Source of the DNA: Crassaminicella thermophila
GTDB taxonomy: Bacteria; Bacillota; Clostridia; Peptostreptococcales; Thermotaleaceae
Assembly (NCBI RefSeq): GCF_008152325.1
Contig: NZ_CP042243.1
Span: 1,989,026-2,053,025 of the forward strand
Direction: 5' to 3'
Length of the DNA: 64,000 nucleotides
This document shows positions 17,886 through 27,610 of the stretch, one piece after another. A program made the translations under genes and the position numbers. Within the stretch, counting starts at the first letter, position 1, and every line of letters begins with the position of its first letter. The notes beneath the pieces are model-generated. The model did not search any database, was not told the DNA's origin, and was given only the letters and a program-made list of their open reading frames with translations.

Positions 17886-18534
17886 TCAACCTCCTCTCAA
17901 GTCTGCTTACTAATTTTGAAAGGGTAAATGTAATAATAAAATAAATAATTGCAGCAATAATTAATGGTGTAAAAGGCCTATAGGATATACCTCTTACTGT
18001 ATCTGCTTTATACATTAAATCCTGTATTCCAACTACAGAAACGATAGCAGATTCCTTCACTAAAACAATAAACTCATTTCCTAATGCAGGTAAAATGTTT
18101 TTAAATGCCTGTGGAATAATAATATATCTCATAGCCATAGTATGCGTCATCCCTAAACATCTTGCTGCTTCCATCTGTCCCTTATCAATAGACTGAATTC
18201 CTGCACGAATTATTTCTGCTACATAAGCAGCACTATTAAATGATACTGCAATAATTCCTAATGCTAAATCAGGTAATTCTATACCTGTCAACAAAGGTAA
18301 TCCATAATAAACAATAAATAATTGTACCAACAAAGGAGTTCCTCTAACTACCTCAATATAAGCTGTTGCAGGCATCCTTAAAAAAGATTTTTTTGATAAT
18401 TTCATCAAAGCTAAAAAAACACCGAAAATAACACCGAAAATAACACCAAAAAATGAAAGAAAAAGCGTAATCCCCGTACCATTTATAAAAAACTTATAAT
18501 ACTTTGCTAAAAATGCTAAATCCAATGATGCCAC
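17863..18534 (-). CDS. Polar amino-acid ABC transporter permease
   Basis: This 223-residue permease has five predicted membrane helices and the EAA loop [20 protein letters not shown] followed by the [17 protein letters not shown] segment that docks with the ATPase. It belongs to the HisM/GlnP family and presumably works as a homodimer because only one permease gene is present. It follows the binding-protein gene by 69 bases containing a hairpin, and overlaps the ATPase gene. Confidence 0.95.
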   Translation of the reverse strand: MASLDLAFLAKYYKFFINGTGITLFLSFFGVIFGVIFGVFLALMKLSKKSFLRMPATAYIEVVRGTPLLVQLFIVYYGLPLLTGIELPDLALGIIAVSFNSAAYVAEIIRAGIQSIDKGQMEAARCLGMTHTMAMRYIIIPQAFKNILPALGNEFIVLVKESAIVSVVGIQDLMYKADTVRGISYRPFTPLIIAAIIYFIITFTLSKLVSRLERRLSAGDSRI

Positions 18535-18565
18535 CTCCTAATCAATATCCTATAAACAAAACTTA

Positions 18566-18593
18566 AGCAAAAGGTGATAAATCACCTTTTGCT
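18566..18593 (-). terminator. Intra-operon hairpin between binding protein and permease genes
   Basis: AGCAAAAGGTGAT and ATCACCTTTTGCT pair over 13 bases with a 2-base centre. The minus-strand tail (TAAGTTTTG) is only weakly U-rich, so it probably gives partial termination or protects the upstream mRNA, making more binding protein than permease, as is usual in such operons. Confidence 0.6.
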
Positions 18594-18603
18594 AGATTAA
18601 TTT

Positions 18604-19437
18604 CTACTCTTCATCAGCTAGCTTTGTTGCTTCTGTAATAAATTGATCCACTTTTCCTTCACTTATTAATTTATCTAATGTTTTATTAATAACCTCTACT
18701 AAATCTTTATTTCCTTTATTAATTGCTATAGCTACGCTTGAATCTTCTTCATTTTCTGTATTTAAATCTAAATCCAATACAGCTAAATCTTTATTTTGTT
18801 TTGCATATGCTTCTGCTACAGGTTTTACTAAAACAACTCCATCAACTTTATTATTTGTTAGCTCTAATACTAAATCAGTAATTTTGCTAAGCGATTTTAC
18901 TTCTGCTCCTTTAAGTCCTAATGCTAATTCTTCTTGTATTGTTGCTTTTTGTGCCCCAACTTTAAGTCCTTTAAAATCATCCTTTGTTTTAATTTTATCA
19001 GCTATTTCTTTTTTTACTAGTATTCTTTGTTCCTCTGAATAGTATACTTTAGAAAAATCTACACTTTTTGCTCTTTCTTCTGTTGGATTCATCCCTGCAG
19101 CAATAAAATCTATTTTATTTGCTACTAAAGCAGGTAATAAACCATCAAATTTCATATCTTTAATTTCTAGCTCAACACCAATTTCTTCTGCTATTGCTTT
19201 TGCAATTTCAATATCAAATCCTACGATTGTATCTTTTCCGTTTATTTCTTTATGAAATTCATATGGTGGATAGTCTGCACATGTACCAACTACAATTTTT
19301 CCTGACTTTTTAATTTCATCTAATTTGCTTACTGACTCATCAGCACTGCTTTTTTCCTTTGCACATCCTGCAAATGCAAATACCATGCAAGCCATAAGTA
19401 AAATTGCTAATAGTTTTTTACCACTATTTTTGAACAT
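18604..19437 (-). CDS. Polar amino-acid ABC transporter binding lipoprotein (copy 1)
   Basis: The 277-residue protein has a lipoprotein signal (MACMVFAFAGC, lipobox cysteine near residue 25) and a type II periplasmic-binding fold of the PAAT family: GTCADYPPYEFHKEI, GFDIEIAKAIAEEIGVELE and FIAAGMNPTEERAKSVDFS. It would deliver a polar amino acid to the permease encoded just downstream. It is clearly paralogous to the gene 94 bases upstream (19531-20343); most blocks are identical or conservatively changed. The exact substrate cannot be read from the sequence. Confidence 0.93.
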   Translation of the reverse strand: MFKNSGKKLLAILLMACMVFAFAGCAKEKSSADESVSKLDEIKKSGKIVVGTCADYPPYEFHKEINGKDTIVGFDIEIAKAIAEEIGVELEIKDMKFDGLLPALVANKIDFIAAGMNPTEERAKSVDFSKVYYSEEQRILVKKEIADKIKTKDDFKGLKVGAQKATIQEELALGLKGAEVKSLSKITDLVLELTNNKVDGVVLVKPVAEAYAKQNKDLAVLDLDLNTENEEDSSVAIAINKGNKDLVEVINKTLDKLISEGKVDQFITEATKLADEE

Positions 19438-19530
19438 ATTTATTTCCCCCTTAGATTTTTCATCTCTTGTAACATTATACGTTATATTTAATATTTATTC
19501 AAGTGTATATTTAAAAATTTCATTGTTTTT

Positions 19531-20343
19531 TTATTCTTGATCAGCTAATTCTGTAGCTTCTGTAATAAATTGATCTATTTTTCCTTCACTTATTAGTTTA
19601 TCTAATGTTTGATTAATTACTTCTAATAAATCTTCATTACCTTTATTAACAGCTATTGCAACCCCTTCTTCTTTACCAAGAGATAAATCTAATGAAACAA
19701 GATTATCATTGCTTTTCACATATGCTTCTGCTACAGGTCTTGATAAAATAACTGCTTTTACTTTATTATTTGTAAGCTCTAACACCAAATCTGTTATTTT
19801 AGGAAGCAATTTTAAATCTGCTCCTTCAATATCTTTTGCAATACCTTCTTGGACTGATGATTTTTGAGCCCCAATCTTAAGTCCTTTAAGATCTTCTTTT
19901 GTTTTAAATTTATCTTGTTCTTCTTTCTTTACTAAAATTCTTTGTTCCTCAACATAATATTCCTTCGAAAAATCAACGCTCTTTGCTCTCTCAGGCGTTG
20001 GATTCATTCCAGCAATAATAAAATCAATTTTGTCTGCCACTAAAGCAGCTAATAAACCATCAAATCTCATATCTTTTATTTCTAATTCAACACCTATTTC
20101 TTCTGCTATTGCTTTTGCAATTGCAATATCGAATCCTACGATTGTATCTTTTCCATTGATTTCTTTATGAAATTCAAACGGTGGATAATCTGCAGCTGTA
20201 CCAAGTACAATCTTTCCTTCTTTTTTAATTTCATCTAATTTACTTATTTGATCATCAGCACTACTTTTTTCTTTTGCACATCCTGAAAATGTAGCTATCA
20301 TACATATCGTTAGAAAAATCGCAATAATTTTTTTACTAAACAT
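19531..20343 (-). CDS. Polar amino-acid ABC transporter binding lipoprotein (copy 2)
   Basis: A 270-residue paralogue of the preceding gene, with signal peptide and lipobox (MIATFSGC), then GTAADYPPFEFHKEI, the same GFDIAIAKAIAEEIGVELE block and FIIAGMNPTPERAKSVDFS. The two copies share whole stretches and the same C-terminal end, so they arose by tandem duplication. Divergence in the segment LGAQKSSVQEGIAKDIEGA versus copy 1, which borders the ligand cleft, suggests different specificity or affinity with a shared permease. It is the first gene of this operon. The 94-base gap between the copies contains no obvious terminator. Confidence 0.92.
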   Translation of the reverse strand: MFSKKIIAIFLTICMIATFSGCAKEKSSADDQISKLDEIKKEGKIVLGTAADYPPFEFHKEINGKDTIVGFDIAIAKAIAEEIGVELEIKDMRFDGLLAALVADKIDFIIAGMNPTPERAKSVDFSKEYYVEEQRILVKKEEQDKFKTKEDLKGLKIGAQKSSVQEGIAKDIEGADLKLLPKITDLVLELTNNKVKAVILSRPVAEAYVKSNDNLVSLDLSLGKEEGVAIAVNKGNEDLLEVINQTLDKLISEGKIDQFITEATELADQE

Positions 20344-20452
20344 AAATCTTTCCCCCTCTAATTTTCATCCGTTTATCTTGTATCATTATACATTATTATT
20401 AATATTTATTCAAGTGCATATTTATAAGTTTTTATGATTATTTTTTCATTGC

Positions 20453-20482
20453 AAAAAAAGACTCGATTTTACTCGAGTCTTT
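20453..20482 (-). terminator. Terminator of the PG-binding protein gene
   Basis: On the minus strand GACTCGAGT and ATCGAGTC form a stem followed by seven U; it overlaps the stop codon of the gene ending at 20481. Confidence 0.85.
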
Positions 20483-21557
20483 ATCTTATCCCTGCTGCTT
20501 CTTTTACTGCTCTCTGATGCTTTGGATCTTTTTTGTTATCCTTATGTCTCATACTATTTTTAAAATGCAGATCCACATGTCCATCCATACCATTTCCTTT
20601 TATAAAATCATAATTGTATCCCCTACCAAAGCCACCACTTCTATTAGATACTGTTTTTCCTGCTGGCTGATCCTCTCTTCCTGCGTGTGGCATATTACTC
20701 ATAGATGCTGCAATTATTCTTCCATCTTTATATACTAACACTGGCCTTCTCTCCCAGCTAAATCCACCCCATATTTCCTTCATAATGGCTGTATCTTTCT
20801 TTGTCAAAGTCTCACAATCTGCATGATTTGTACCAACTGTCATCTTTACATTGAAAGTTTTTCCTGTTTTTAAATCTTCAATTCTTAGGTTATCTCCTCT
20901 ATGAATTATTTTATTAGAAACCTGTGTCCACCAGTCAAGGTATTCTCCTACTTTTCTCTTAGAATATCCTCTACTTGTTTTTGGCATACTTCCATCAATA
21001 AGTCCTAATTTTTTCATTTTGTTTATTGTAGCTTTTCCAATAATGCCATCAGCCTTTAATCCATATTTTTTTTGAAAGCTTTTTACAGCTTTTTCTGTAA
21101 TAGGTCCAAAATATGTAGTGGTTTTATTATAATTAAATGCACCATCTTTTTTCAATCCTTCTTGCAATACTTTTATATCCGAATGCTTCATTCCTAACTT
21201 GTATACATTTCTTGAAAAGACATACGATCTGCTAATAGATTTTTTATTTTCATAAATAAGCCCTAAATCTCTCATTTTTCCAATGGTACTTTTTCCTACA
21301 ATTCCATCTACTTTTAATCCATTTTTTCTTTGAAATTCTTTTGTAGCCTTTTCTGTAATAGGCCCAAAATATGTAGTGGTTTTATAATAATGAAATACAC
21401 CATCTTTCTTTAATGCTTCTTGTATTACTTTTACATCTTTATGATTCATCTTTACTTTATATATATTCTTTGAAAAAACATATCCATCTGCTAATGCACT
21501 TGTACTAAAACTCATAATACACGCTGCTAAAACCAAACCTTTTAAATACTTTTTCAT
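20481..21557 (-). CDS. Exported protein with two peptidoglycan-binding domains and an uncharacterised C-terminal domain
   Basis: The 358-residue protein has a signal peptide (1-23, ending in STSALA). Two PG_binding_1 repeats follow (about 35-95 and 118-178), each with the motif TTYFGPITEKA and KXFQXKXGLKXDGIXGK. The C-terminal 150 residues (about 205-358) begin WWTQVSNKIIHRGD and contain WGGFSWERRPVLVY, GRGYNYDFIKGNGMDGHVD and the His/Asp-rich ending LHFKNSMRHKD. I do not recognise this domain; the HVDLHF pattern could bind metal, and the architecture is that of a cell-wall or spore-cortex enzyme. It is monocistronic with its own terminator. Confidence 0.85.
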   Translation of the reverse strand: MKKYLKGLVLAACIMSFSTSALADGYVFSKNIYKVKMNHKDVKVIQEALKKDGVFHYYKTTTYFGPITEKATKEFQRKNGLKVDGIVGKSTIGKMRDLGLIYENKKSISRSYVFSRNVYKLGMKHSDIKVLQEGLKKDGAFNYNKTTTYFGPITEKAVKSFQKKYGLKADGIIGKATINKMKKLGLIDGSMPKTSRGYSKRKVGEYLDWWTQVSNKIIHRGDNLRIEDLKTGKTFNVKMTVGTNHADCETLTKKDTAIMKEIWGGFSWERRPVLVYKDGRIIAASMSNMPHAGREDQPAGKTVSNRSGGFGRGYNYDFIKGNGMDGHVDLHFKNSMRHKDNKKDPKHQRAVKEAAGIR

Positions 21558-21696
21558 TCGCTCTCCTCCTTATTCTCGGATAGTTATTATGGATTGCATA
21601 ATGCTACTCGAAGAATAAACCACCTATGTTTCATACTATATCATTTATAGTTAACATAAATCAATAAAACACACGAAATTGGCTAAATTTACATAC

Positions 21697-21729
21697 AAAA
21701 AAACCTTAATTCCTAAGAATTAAGGTTTT
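21697..21729 (-). terminator. Terminator of tcdA
   Basis: On the minus strand AAAACCTTAATTCTT pairs with AGGAATTAAGGTTTT and is followed by a U-run; it overlaps the tcdA stop codon. Confidence 0.85.
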
Positions 21730-22478
21730 ATGTCTATTAAGTCTCTTACTACAACAGAAGCAATAATTAGTCCTGCAACAGAAGGTACAAATGCCATACT
21801 TCCTGGAACTTGACGACGTACAGCACAAGTCCTTTCTTTATTAGTACATATACAATTTGTTTTACAATCAGCATCCACTAATTTAGGTTTTATCGGTTCT
21901 TCCTTAGAATATACAACCTTTAATTTCTTTACTCCTCTTTTTCTTAGTTCTTTTCTCATTACTTTTGCTAAAGGACAAATAGAAGTTTTATATATATCAG
22001 TTACTTCAAACTTCGTTGGATCAATTTTATTTCCTGCTCCCATACTGCTTATAATCTTAATCTCTCTTTTATAGCACCTTTCTATTAAATCTAATTTTGA
22101 TGATACCATATCAATTGCATCAACCACATAGTCATAATCGTCTGCTAAAAGTTTATCTGCTGTATTCTCTGTATATAGCATTTTATAAGTTTCTACTTTT
22201 GCATATGGATTGATATCTAATATTCGTGCTTTCATAAGCTCTACCTTTGGTTTTCCGACAGTACTTCTTAATGCATGGATTTGCCTATTTATATTTGTTA
22301 AACACACATCATCATCATCTACTAAAACAAAACTTCCAATACCTGATCGTGCTAAACCTTCTGCCACAAAAGTTCCTACCCCGCCGATTCCAAAAATAGC
22401 TACTTTACTATTTTTAAGTTTTTTAAGATTTTCTGTACCAATAACTAATTCAGTACGAGAAAACGAATGCAGTGCCAT
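21720..22478 (-). CDS. tcdA: tRNA threonylcarbamoyladenosine dehydratase, E1-like (TcdA/CsdL)
   Basis: The 252-residue ThiF/E1-like protein starts MALHSFSRTELVIG and has the nucleotide loop FGIGGVGTFVAEGLARSG, the Arg finger region TNINRQIHALRSTVG and the Asp-binding DAIDMVSSKLDLI. TcdA uses ATP to cyclise t6A37 to ct6A37 in tRNAs. The C-terminal region holds a cysteine cluster (CKTNCICTNKERTC, about 208-221), a Zn/Fe-S-like feature typical of clostridial members. It is monocistronic, with GGAGG upstream. Confidence 0.93.
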   Translation of the reverse strand: MALHSFSRTELVIGTENLKKLKNSKVAIFGIGGVGTFVAEGLARSGIGSFVLVDDDDVCLTNINRQIHALRSTVGKPKVELMKARILDINPYAKVETYKMLYTENTADKLLADDYDYVVDAIDMVSSKLDLIERCYKREIKIISSMGAGNKIDPTKFEVTDIYKTSICPLAKVMRKELRKRGVKKLKVVYSKEEPIKPKLVDADCKTNCICTNKERTCAVRRQVPGSMAFVPSVAGLIIASVVVRDLIDIKP

Positions 22479-22550
22479 AATTTTTCCTCCTTAGTAAGTA
22501 TACTTATATGATTATATATTTATTATTTGAAAAAATCAATTTTAAGATAT

Positions 22551-22594
22551 AAAAAAATAAACCTCTATACATAGTATAGAAAGGTTTATTTTTT
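22551..22594 (-). terminator. Terminator of the 72-residue gene
   Basis: On the minus strand AAATAAACCTTTCTATAC pairs with GTATAGAGGTTTATTT (one bulge) and is followed by a U-run. Confidence 0.8.
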
Positions 22595-22598
22595 AATT

Positions 22599-22817
22599 CT
22601 AAATACACTCCTTAATTTTTACACTCTCTAAATGGATTTCCTTCTCAATTTCATATAAAAATTTTATTTTATTATGTGTTATTTGTTCATATATTTCTTT
22701 TGTGATCAATTCTTTTGTCAATAACTCCTCTGAAAACTCTAAAAATTTTTCAACTAAATCAATTAAATCATAAACATCTTCATCAAAGGCCGAATGTAAA
22801 CCATTCGTATTCCTCAT
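22599..22817 (-). CDS. Conserved-type small hypothetical protein
   Basis: The 72-residue acidic, helical protein (AFDEDVYDLIDLVEKFLEFSEEL, then KFLYEIEKEIHLESVKIKECI) has no membrane segment or catalytic motif and ends with a lone cysteine. A ribosome site (AGGTGAT) lies 6 bases before ATG at 22817, and a terminator follows. Spore-associated small proteins of this size are often found next to coat genes, and the divergent neighbour is CotF-like; that link is only contextual. Confidence 0.6.
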   Translation of the reverse strand: MRNTNGLHSAFDEDVYDLIDLVEKFLEFSEELLTKELITKEIYEQITHNKIKFLYEIEKEIHLESVKIKECI

Positions 22818-23026
22818 AGCATCACCTCATAAATATTGTATTCCATTAGTATAGTTAGACATCTATCTTGTATTTCCTTCCAAATATTTGTAATTAAATT
22901 TTAAATATTTTTAACTATTTTAAAAACATTGATTTTCCAACATTTAAAATCATCTACATTTTATAAAAATTATATGCATAGTTCATTCCATATTACAGAG
23001 AATAATGTCAGGAGGTGTAATGAATA

Positions 23027-23503
23027 ATGAATTTAACTCAAAAGGAACGTATGCTTTTAGAAGATCAAAGAGCACATGAAGAAGATTGTGTACAAAAGTA
23101 TCAAGATTTTTCCAATCAAGCACAAGACCCTCAATTAAAACAATTATTCCAGTCCTATGCTGCTCAAGAACAGCAGCACTTAAATACGATTAATCAAATC
23201 CTAAGTGGGCAAATACCTAATATGACTGGACAGAATCAGCAACAATCACAACCGACAGCACAAGTAATACAAAATATTACCTCATCTGCTCAAGGAGCTG
23301 GATATAATCAAAATGATGCAAAGCTCTGTAAGGATTCATTAATGACAGAAAAATTTGTATCTGGCGCATATAATACAACTATTTTTGAATGTACAGACAA
23401 AAATTTACGTCAAGTACTAAATCATATTCAAAAAGAAGAGCAGCAACATGGAGAAGGTATTTTCAACTATATGCGCAGCAAAGGTATGTATCCAGTTTCA
23501 TAA
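23027..23503 (+). CDS. CotF-type spore coat protein
   Basis: The 158-residue protein has two helical blocks resembling the ferritin-like CotF fold: QKERMLLEDQRAHEEDCVQKY followed by YAAQEQQHLNTINQIL, and CKDSLMTEKFVSGAYNTTIF followed by IQKEEQQHGEGIFNYMR. A Q/N-rich linker separates the halves. CotF-domain proteins are coat components of spores. It starts with ATG at 23027 after AGGAGG. It is monocistronic, and its terminator is shared with the converging ABC operon. The transcription site of such genes usually depends on mother-cell sigma factors, which I could not identify here. Confidence 0.9.
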   Translation: MNLTQKERMLLEDQRAHEEDCVQKYQDFSNQAQDPQLKQLFQSYAAQEQQHLNTINQILSGQIPNMTGQNQQQSQPTAQVIQNITSSAQGAGYNQNDAKLCKDSLMTEKFVSGAYNTTIFECTDKNLRQVLNHIQKEEQQHGEGIFNYMRSKGMYPVS

Positions 23504-23530
23504 AAAAAGAACCCTCTTTGGGTTCTTTCT
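23502..23530. terminator. Bidirectional terminator between cotF-like gene and ABC operon
   Basis: AAAGAACCC pairs with GGGTTCTTT around a short T-rich loop, with A- and T-runs on both flanks, between converging stop codons. Confidence 0.85.
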
Positions 23531-24286
23531 CTATAACATTTTTTCCAAAAATGCTTTTATTCTAGGATGATCTGGGTTTGTAAATAATTTTTCTGGATAA
23601 GTATCTTCTATGATTCTTCCTTCATCCATAAAAATCACTCGATCTGATACTTCTTTTGCAAAGGCCATCTCGTGAGTAACAATTAACATAGTCATATGAT
23701 CCTTCATAAGATCTTTCATTACCTTGAGTACCTCTCCAACTAACTCTGGGTCAAGTGCTGATGTCGGCTCATCAAATAGCATAATATCAGGCTGCATAGC
23801 AAGAGCTCTAGCAATAGCTACTCTTTGTTTTTGTCCCCCAGAAAGCTTAGATGGATAAACATCTCTTTTATCTGATAACCCTACCTTTGTAAGCAAACGC
23901 TCTGCAATCCTAACAGCTTTCTCTTTTTCCATATTATCAACTACAATTGGAGCTTCTATTATATTTTGAAGTACTGTTTTGTGTGGGAATAAATTAAAAC
24001 TTTGAAAAACCATTCCAATCTTTTTGCATCTTTTCCTTATATCACTTTCAGTTATATGAACTTTTTTCCCATTTTCATAAGCTGCAATTGGTTTTCCCTC
24101 TATTTCAATTCTTCCATTATCTATTTTTTCTAAATTGTTAAGACATCTTAATAAAGTACTTTTTCCTGATCCTGAAGGTCCAATAATTGAAATAACTTCT
24201 CCCTTTTTAACTGTCAATGATATATTCTTTAATACTTCTAATTTTCCAAAATTTTTGCTTATATGTGATACTTTAATCATTTCCAT
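23531..24286 (-). CDS. Polar amino-acid ABC transporter ATPase, second system
   Basis: A 251-residue GlnQ/HisP-type ATPase with Walker [22 protein letters not shown], signature LSGGQKQR, Walker [14 protein letters not shown] and IVTHEMAFA. The insertion CKKIGMVFQ after [12 protein letters not shown] is typical of the HisP-like group. ATG at 24286 is preferred (GGGG 7 bases upstream); an earlier ATG overlaps the permease stop. It forms a three-gene operon with the permease and lipoprotein upstream. Confidence 0.95.
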   Translation of the reverse strand: MEMIKVSHISKNFGKLEVLKNISLTVKKGEVISIIGPSGSGKSTLLRCLNNLEKIDNGRIEIEGKPIAAYENGKKVHITESDIRKRCKKIGMVFQSFNLFPHKTVLQNIIEAPIVVDNMEKEKAVRIAERLLTKVGLSDKRDVYPSKLSGGQKQRVAIARALAMQPDIMLFDEPTSALDPELVGEVLKVMKDLMKDHMTMLIVTHEMAFAKEVSDRVIFMDEGRIIEDTYPEKLFTNPDHPRIKAFLEKML

Positions 24287-24296
24287 ATCAAAACCC

Positions 24297-24938
24297 CTAC
24301 TCATATATAGAATATTTCTGCTCTAGTTTTCTAAAGACCATTACAATCACAGATGTAAGCAGTAAGTAAATAATTCCTGCAATCATAAAAGATGTAACCT
24401 TAAAATCTCTTGTTAATACTTCCTTAGCCGCACGCAATATATCTCCCATGCCAATAGCAGCAACTAATGCCGTATCTTTAATTAATGTTATAGCTTCATT
24501 ACTTGTTGGTGGTAAAACTCTTTTTATAGCTTGAGGAAGTATAATCCTAGACATTGTTTGTCGGTAGTTCATCCCTAAAGCTTTTGCTGCTTCATACTGC
24601 CCTTTATCTATAGATTCTATTCCTGCTCTGAATATCTCTGTAAAATAAGCGCCGTAATTAAAAATAAAAGTAATAGCCGCTGCCTCAAACTGTCCTAAAC
24701 GAATACCAAATACAGGTAATCCATAGTAAGTAAAGAAGAGTTGAAGAAGTAAAGGGGTTCCTCTAAAAATCCATGTATATAACTCTAATATAATCCTTAT
24801 CAAACGAGATTTAGAGATTTTTCCAAGTGCACATATAATTCCTAATGGAATAGAAAAAATAATAGTTGCTGCGTATAACTTCAGTGTAATAACACTTCCC
24901 TTTAATATGAATCCTGTTATATTTACAATATATGACAC
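24297..24938 (-). CDS. Polar amino-acid ABC transporter permease, second system
   Basis: The 213-residue permease has five predicted membrane helices and the EAA loop [20 protein letters not shown] with [18 protein letters not shown], placing it in the HisM/GlnP family. It lies 12 bases after the binding protein gene and 10 bases before the ATPase ATG. A single permease gene implies a homodimeric pore. Confidence 0.95.
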   Translation of the reverse strand: MSYIVNITGFILKGSVITLKLYAATIIFSIPLGIICALGKISKSRLIRIILELYTWIFRGTPLLLQLFFTYYGLPVFGIRLGQFEAAAITFIFNYGAYFTEIFRAGIESIDKGQYEAAKALGMNYRQTMSRIILPQAIKRVLPPTSNEAITLIKDTALVAAIGMGDILRAAKEVLTRDFKVTSFMIAGIIYLLLTSVIVMVFRKLEQKYSIYE

Positions 24939-24950
24939 TTAATATTCCTC

Positions 24951-25766
24951 CTATTTCGCCAAAATATCTTCTCCAAACCATTTTTTAGAGATTTCTGCTG
25001 CTGTACCATCTTTTTTCATTTCATCTAGTATTTTATCTACTTCTTCTTTAAATGCTACATCTCCTAATCTAAAGCCAATCCCATAACCTTCCTTTCCAAA
25101 ATCCTCTTTGGCAACCTTATATTCTTTAGGTCTTTTTGCCATATAATATCTTCCAACAATTTCATCTATTACAACTGCATCTACACGTTTTGCTTTTAAA
25201 TCTAGTAATGCTTCTGTATAATTAGAAAATTTTCTAACTTCCTTTACAGACTTTACTGTATCTACATCAGCATTTAATGCATCTTCTCCACTACTTCCTA
25301 ATTGAACAGCTACAATCTTATCTGCTAAATCTTTTTTTGTTTGAATATCAGAATCACTATTTACAACAATAATTTGTCTATTCTCAATATATACTTTTGA
25401 AAATCCAATTTGTTTTTTTCTTTCTTCCGTAATGGTTAGTCCATTCCATATAACATCAATATCTTTATTATTTAAACTTAAAACTTTTCCATCCCAATCA
25501 ATTGGTTTTACTTTAAGTTCTACACCCATTCTCTTTGCAACTTCTTTTGCTAAATCAATATCAAACCCTACAATTTCTCCTTTTTCATCTCTAAAACCCA
25601 TTGGCGGAAAACTATCATCTAAACCTAGTATAAAATTTCCTTTTTCTTTAATTTCCTGTAAAGATTTATCTTCTTTTTCTGAAACTTCCTGTTTTTGGCC
25701 ACATCCAGATAATAACATTGTAAATACCATCATAGCCATAAATAGTATAGTTATTTTTTTCTTCAT
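24951..25766 (-). CDS. Polar amino-acid ABC transporter binding lipoprotein, second system
   Basis: The 271-residue protein has a lipobox (MLLSGC, cysteine near residue 22) and PAAT-family blocks: LGLDDSFPPMGFRDE, GFDIDLAKEVAKRMGVEL, IWNGLTITEERKKQI, and the C-terminal GYGIGFRLGD. It starts the second amino-acid transporter operon. Its sequence is well diverged from the tandem pair at 18.6-20.3 kb, so the two systems probably carry different amino acids; cystine/glutamine-type binding proteins look most similar, but this is a guess. Confidence 0.92.
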   Translation of the reverse strand: MKKKITILFMAMMVFTMLLSGCGQKQEVSEKEDKSLQEIKEKGNFILGLDDSFPPMGFRDEKGEIVGFDIDLAKEVAKRMGVELKVKPIDWDGKVLSLNNKDIDVIWNGLTITEERKKQIGFSKVYIENRQIIVVNSDSDIQTKKDLADKIVAVQLGSSGEDALNADVDTVKSVKEVRKFSNYTEALLDLKAKRVDAVVIDEIVGRYYMAKRPKEYKVAKEDFGKEGYGIGFRLGDVAFKEEVDKILDEMKKDGTAAEISKKWFGEDILAK

Positions 25767-25970
25767 ACGTTTTTCCTCCTATTTTTTATACAATTTTTCT
25801 ACAAATGCTATTATACTTTAATGCGTTAAATTTGTAAAGCGATTCATTAAAATTTAACTTTATCAATAATTAGCAATAACAAAATAAAAAATTCTAAATA
25901 CATCTCCCTATTCCTTTGGTATAATACTTATAACACGCTATAAATTCAAATCCCTAAAAGGAGGCTTACT

Positions 25971-27584
25971 ATGACTACTTTCGTATTCGGTCATAAAAAT
26001 CCAGATACAGACTCAGTATCTTCTGCAATTGCACTTTCATATTTGAAAAATCAATTAGGTTTTAATACAATTCCCTGCGTCTTAGGGAGTATAAATAAAG
26101 AAACAGAATATATATTAAAATACTTTGATCAATCTATGCCAAAACTTATTAAAAATGTAAAGACACAGGTAAAAGATTTAAATTTTGATGTTATTAAAGG
26201 GGTTACTCCAAACTCTTCTATATTAAAAGCCTATAAATTAATGGAAAACAATAACCAAAGAACTCTTCCTATTGTAGATAAAAATAACAAACTTTTAGGA
26301 ATTCTTACTATGAAAGATATTGCAATGGGCTTGATTCAAGGAGACTTTTATCATCTTCATACATCCCTTTCTAACATTGTTGATGCTTTAGGAGGAAAAA
26401 TATTCGTTGGAGATGACCGTATAATAGAAGGAAATATATCTGTAATTGCTTTCTATTATAAAACTATACAAGGATCTTTAGATCAAAACAAAATCATTAT
26501 TGTAGGAGATCGATATGATGTCATTGAACATGCTATTGAATCAAAGGTAAAATTAATCATTGTAACCGGAGCAACAGAGTTACCTGATTTTTACTTAAAA
26601 CTTGCTAAAAATAATGATGTTCCCATTATCTCTGTTCCTATGGATACATATACTACATCTCATCTTATCAATCAATGCAATTATGTATCCTCTATTATGA
26701 AAAAGAAAAATATTGTTAAATTTAATAAAAACGAATATTTAGAAGATATAAGAGAAGAAATTATAAATACAAACCATATAAACTATCCTGTGATAGATGA
26801 CGAAAATATTTTTTTAGGCTTTATAAACAGAAAACACATCTTAAAACCAAGCAGAAAAAAGGTCATGCTTGTAGATCATAATGAGTATAGTCAAAGTGCA
26901 GATGGACTTTTAGAAGCAGAAATATTAGAAATTGTTGATCATCATAAACTAGGCGATATCTGTACTAATAGCCCAATTAATTTTCGAAACATGCCTGTAG
27001 GAAGTACTTGTACTATTATCTATGAAATGTTTAAAGAACAAAATGTAGACATACCTTATAAAATTGCAGGAATTCTTTTATCTGGAATAATCTCTGATAC
27101 TTTATTTTTTAAATCTCCTACAACTACAGATTTAGATAAACAGGCTGTAGAAAAATTAAATTCTATTTTAAATATAAATATAGAAAATTTTGCTATGCAA
27201 ATATTTAAAGCAGGAACATCCCTTGAAGGACAAAGCATCGAAGAAATATTTTATAAAGATTTTAAAGAGTTCCTCATAGAAGGGCATAAAGTAGGTATTG
27301 GACAAGTTTTCACCTTAGATATTGAAGATGTATTCAATCGAAAAAAACAATTCATTAAATACATTAATATGATTCATACTAGCAAAGATTATTTTTTAAC
27401 CTTGCTTCTAATTACAGATATAATAAAAGAAGGATCTTATCTTTTATTTAAGTGCAATTATAACAATTTCATTTCTTCGGCCTTTCAAATAAATGCAGAG
27501 CAAGGCGTATTTGCACCTAATATTCTTTCTAGAAAAAAACAAGTTGTTCCAAAAATTTCAGAAAGCTTAAGCACAATAAAATAA
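25971..27584 (+). CDS. Manganese-dependent inorganic pyrophosphatase with CBS and DRTGG regulatory domains
   Basis: The 537-residue protein is a family II (DHH) pyrophosphatase. The catalytic DHH part is split by an insert. Motifs visible are GHKNPDTDSVSS at the start (residues 7-18), VMLVDHNE (about 302) and EIVDHHKLGD (about 324), followed by the DHHA2 C-terminal domain (SRKKQVVP near the end). The insert (about 65-290) contains two CBS modules (LKAYKLMENNNQRTLPIVD, DIREEIINTNHINYPVID) flanking a DRTGG domain (VGDRYDVIEHAIE). Such enzymes are regulated by adenine nucleotides. It is monocistronic, with GGAGG before the ATG and a -10-like TATAAT at 25918-25923. Confidence 0.95.
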   Translation: MTTFVFGHKNPDTDSVSSAIALSYLKNQLGFNTIPCVLGSINKETEYILKYFDQSMPKLIKNVKTQVKDLNFDVIKGVTPNSSILKAYKLMENNNQRTLPIVDKNNKLLGILTMKDIAMGLIQGDFYHLHTSLSNIVDALGGKIFVGDDRIIEGNISVIAFYYKTIQGSLDQNKIIIVGDRYDVIEHAIESKVKLIIVTGATELPDFYLKLAKNNDVPIISVPMDTYTTSHLINQCNYVSSIMKKKNIVKFNKNEYLEDIREEIINTNHINYPVIDDENIFLGFINRKHILKPSRKKVMLVDHNEYSQSADGLLEAEILEIVDHHKLGDICTNSPINFRNMPVGSTCTIIYEMFKEQNVDIPYKIAGILLSGIISDTLFFKSPTTTDLDKQAVEKLNSILNINIENFAMQIFKAGTSLEGQSIEEIFYKDFKEFLIEGHKVGIGQVFTLDIEDVFNRKKQFIKYINMIHTSKDYFLTLLLITDIIKEGSYLLFKCNYNNFISSAFQINAEQGVFAPNILSRKKQVVPKISESLSTIK

Positions 27585-27610
27585 AGCTGCCAATGGCAGC
27601 TTTATTTTAT
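27576..27610. terminator. Perfect 17-bp bidirectional terminator
   Basis: ATAAAATAAAGCTGCCA and TGGCAGCTTTATTTTAT pair completely around one base, overlapping the stop codons of the converging pyrophosphatase and asnA genes, with U-rich ends on both strands. Confidence 0.9.
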
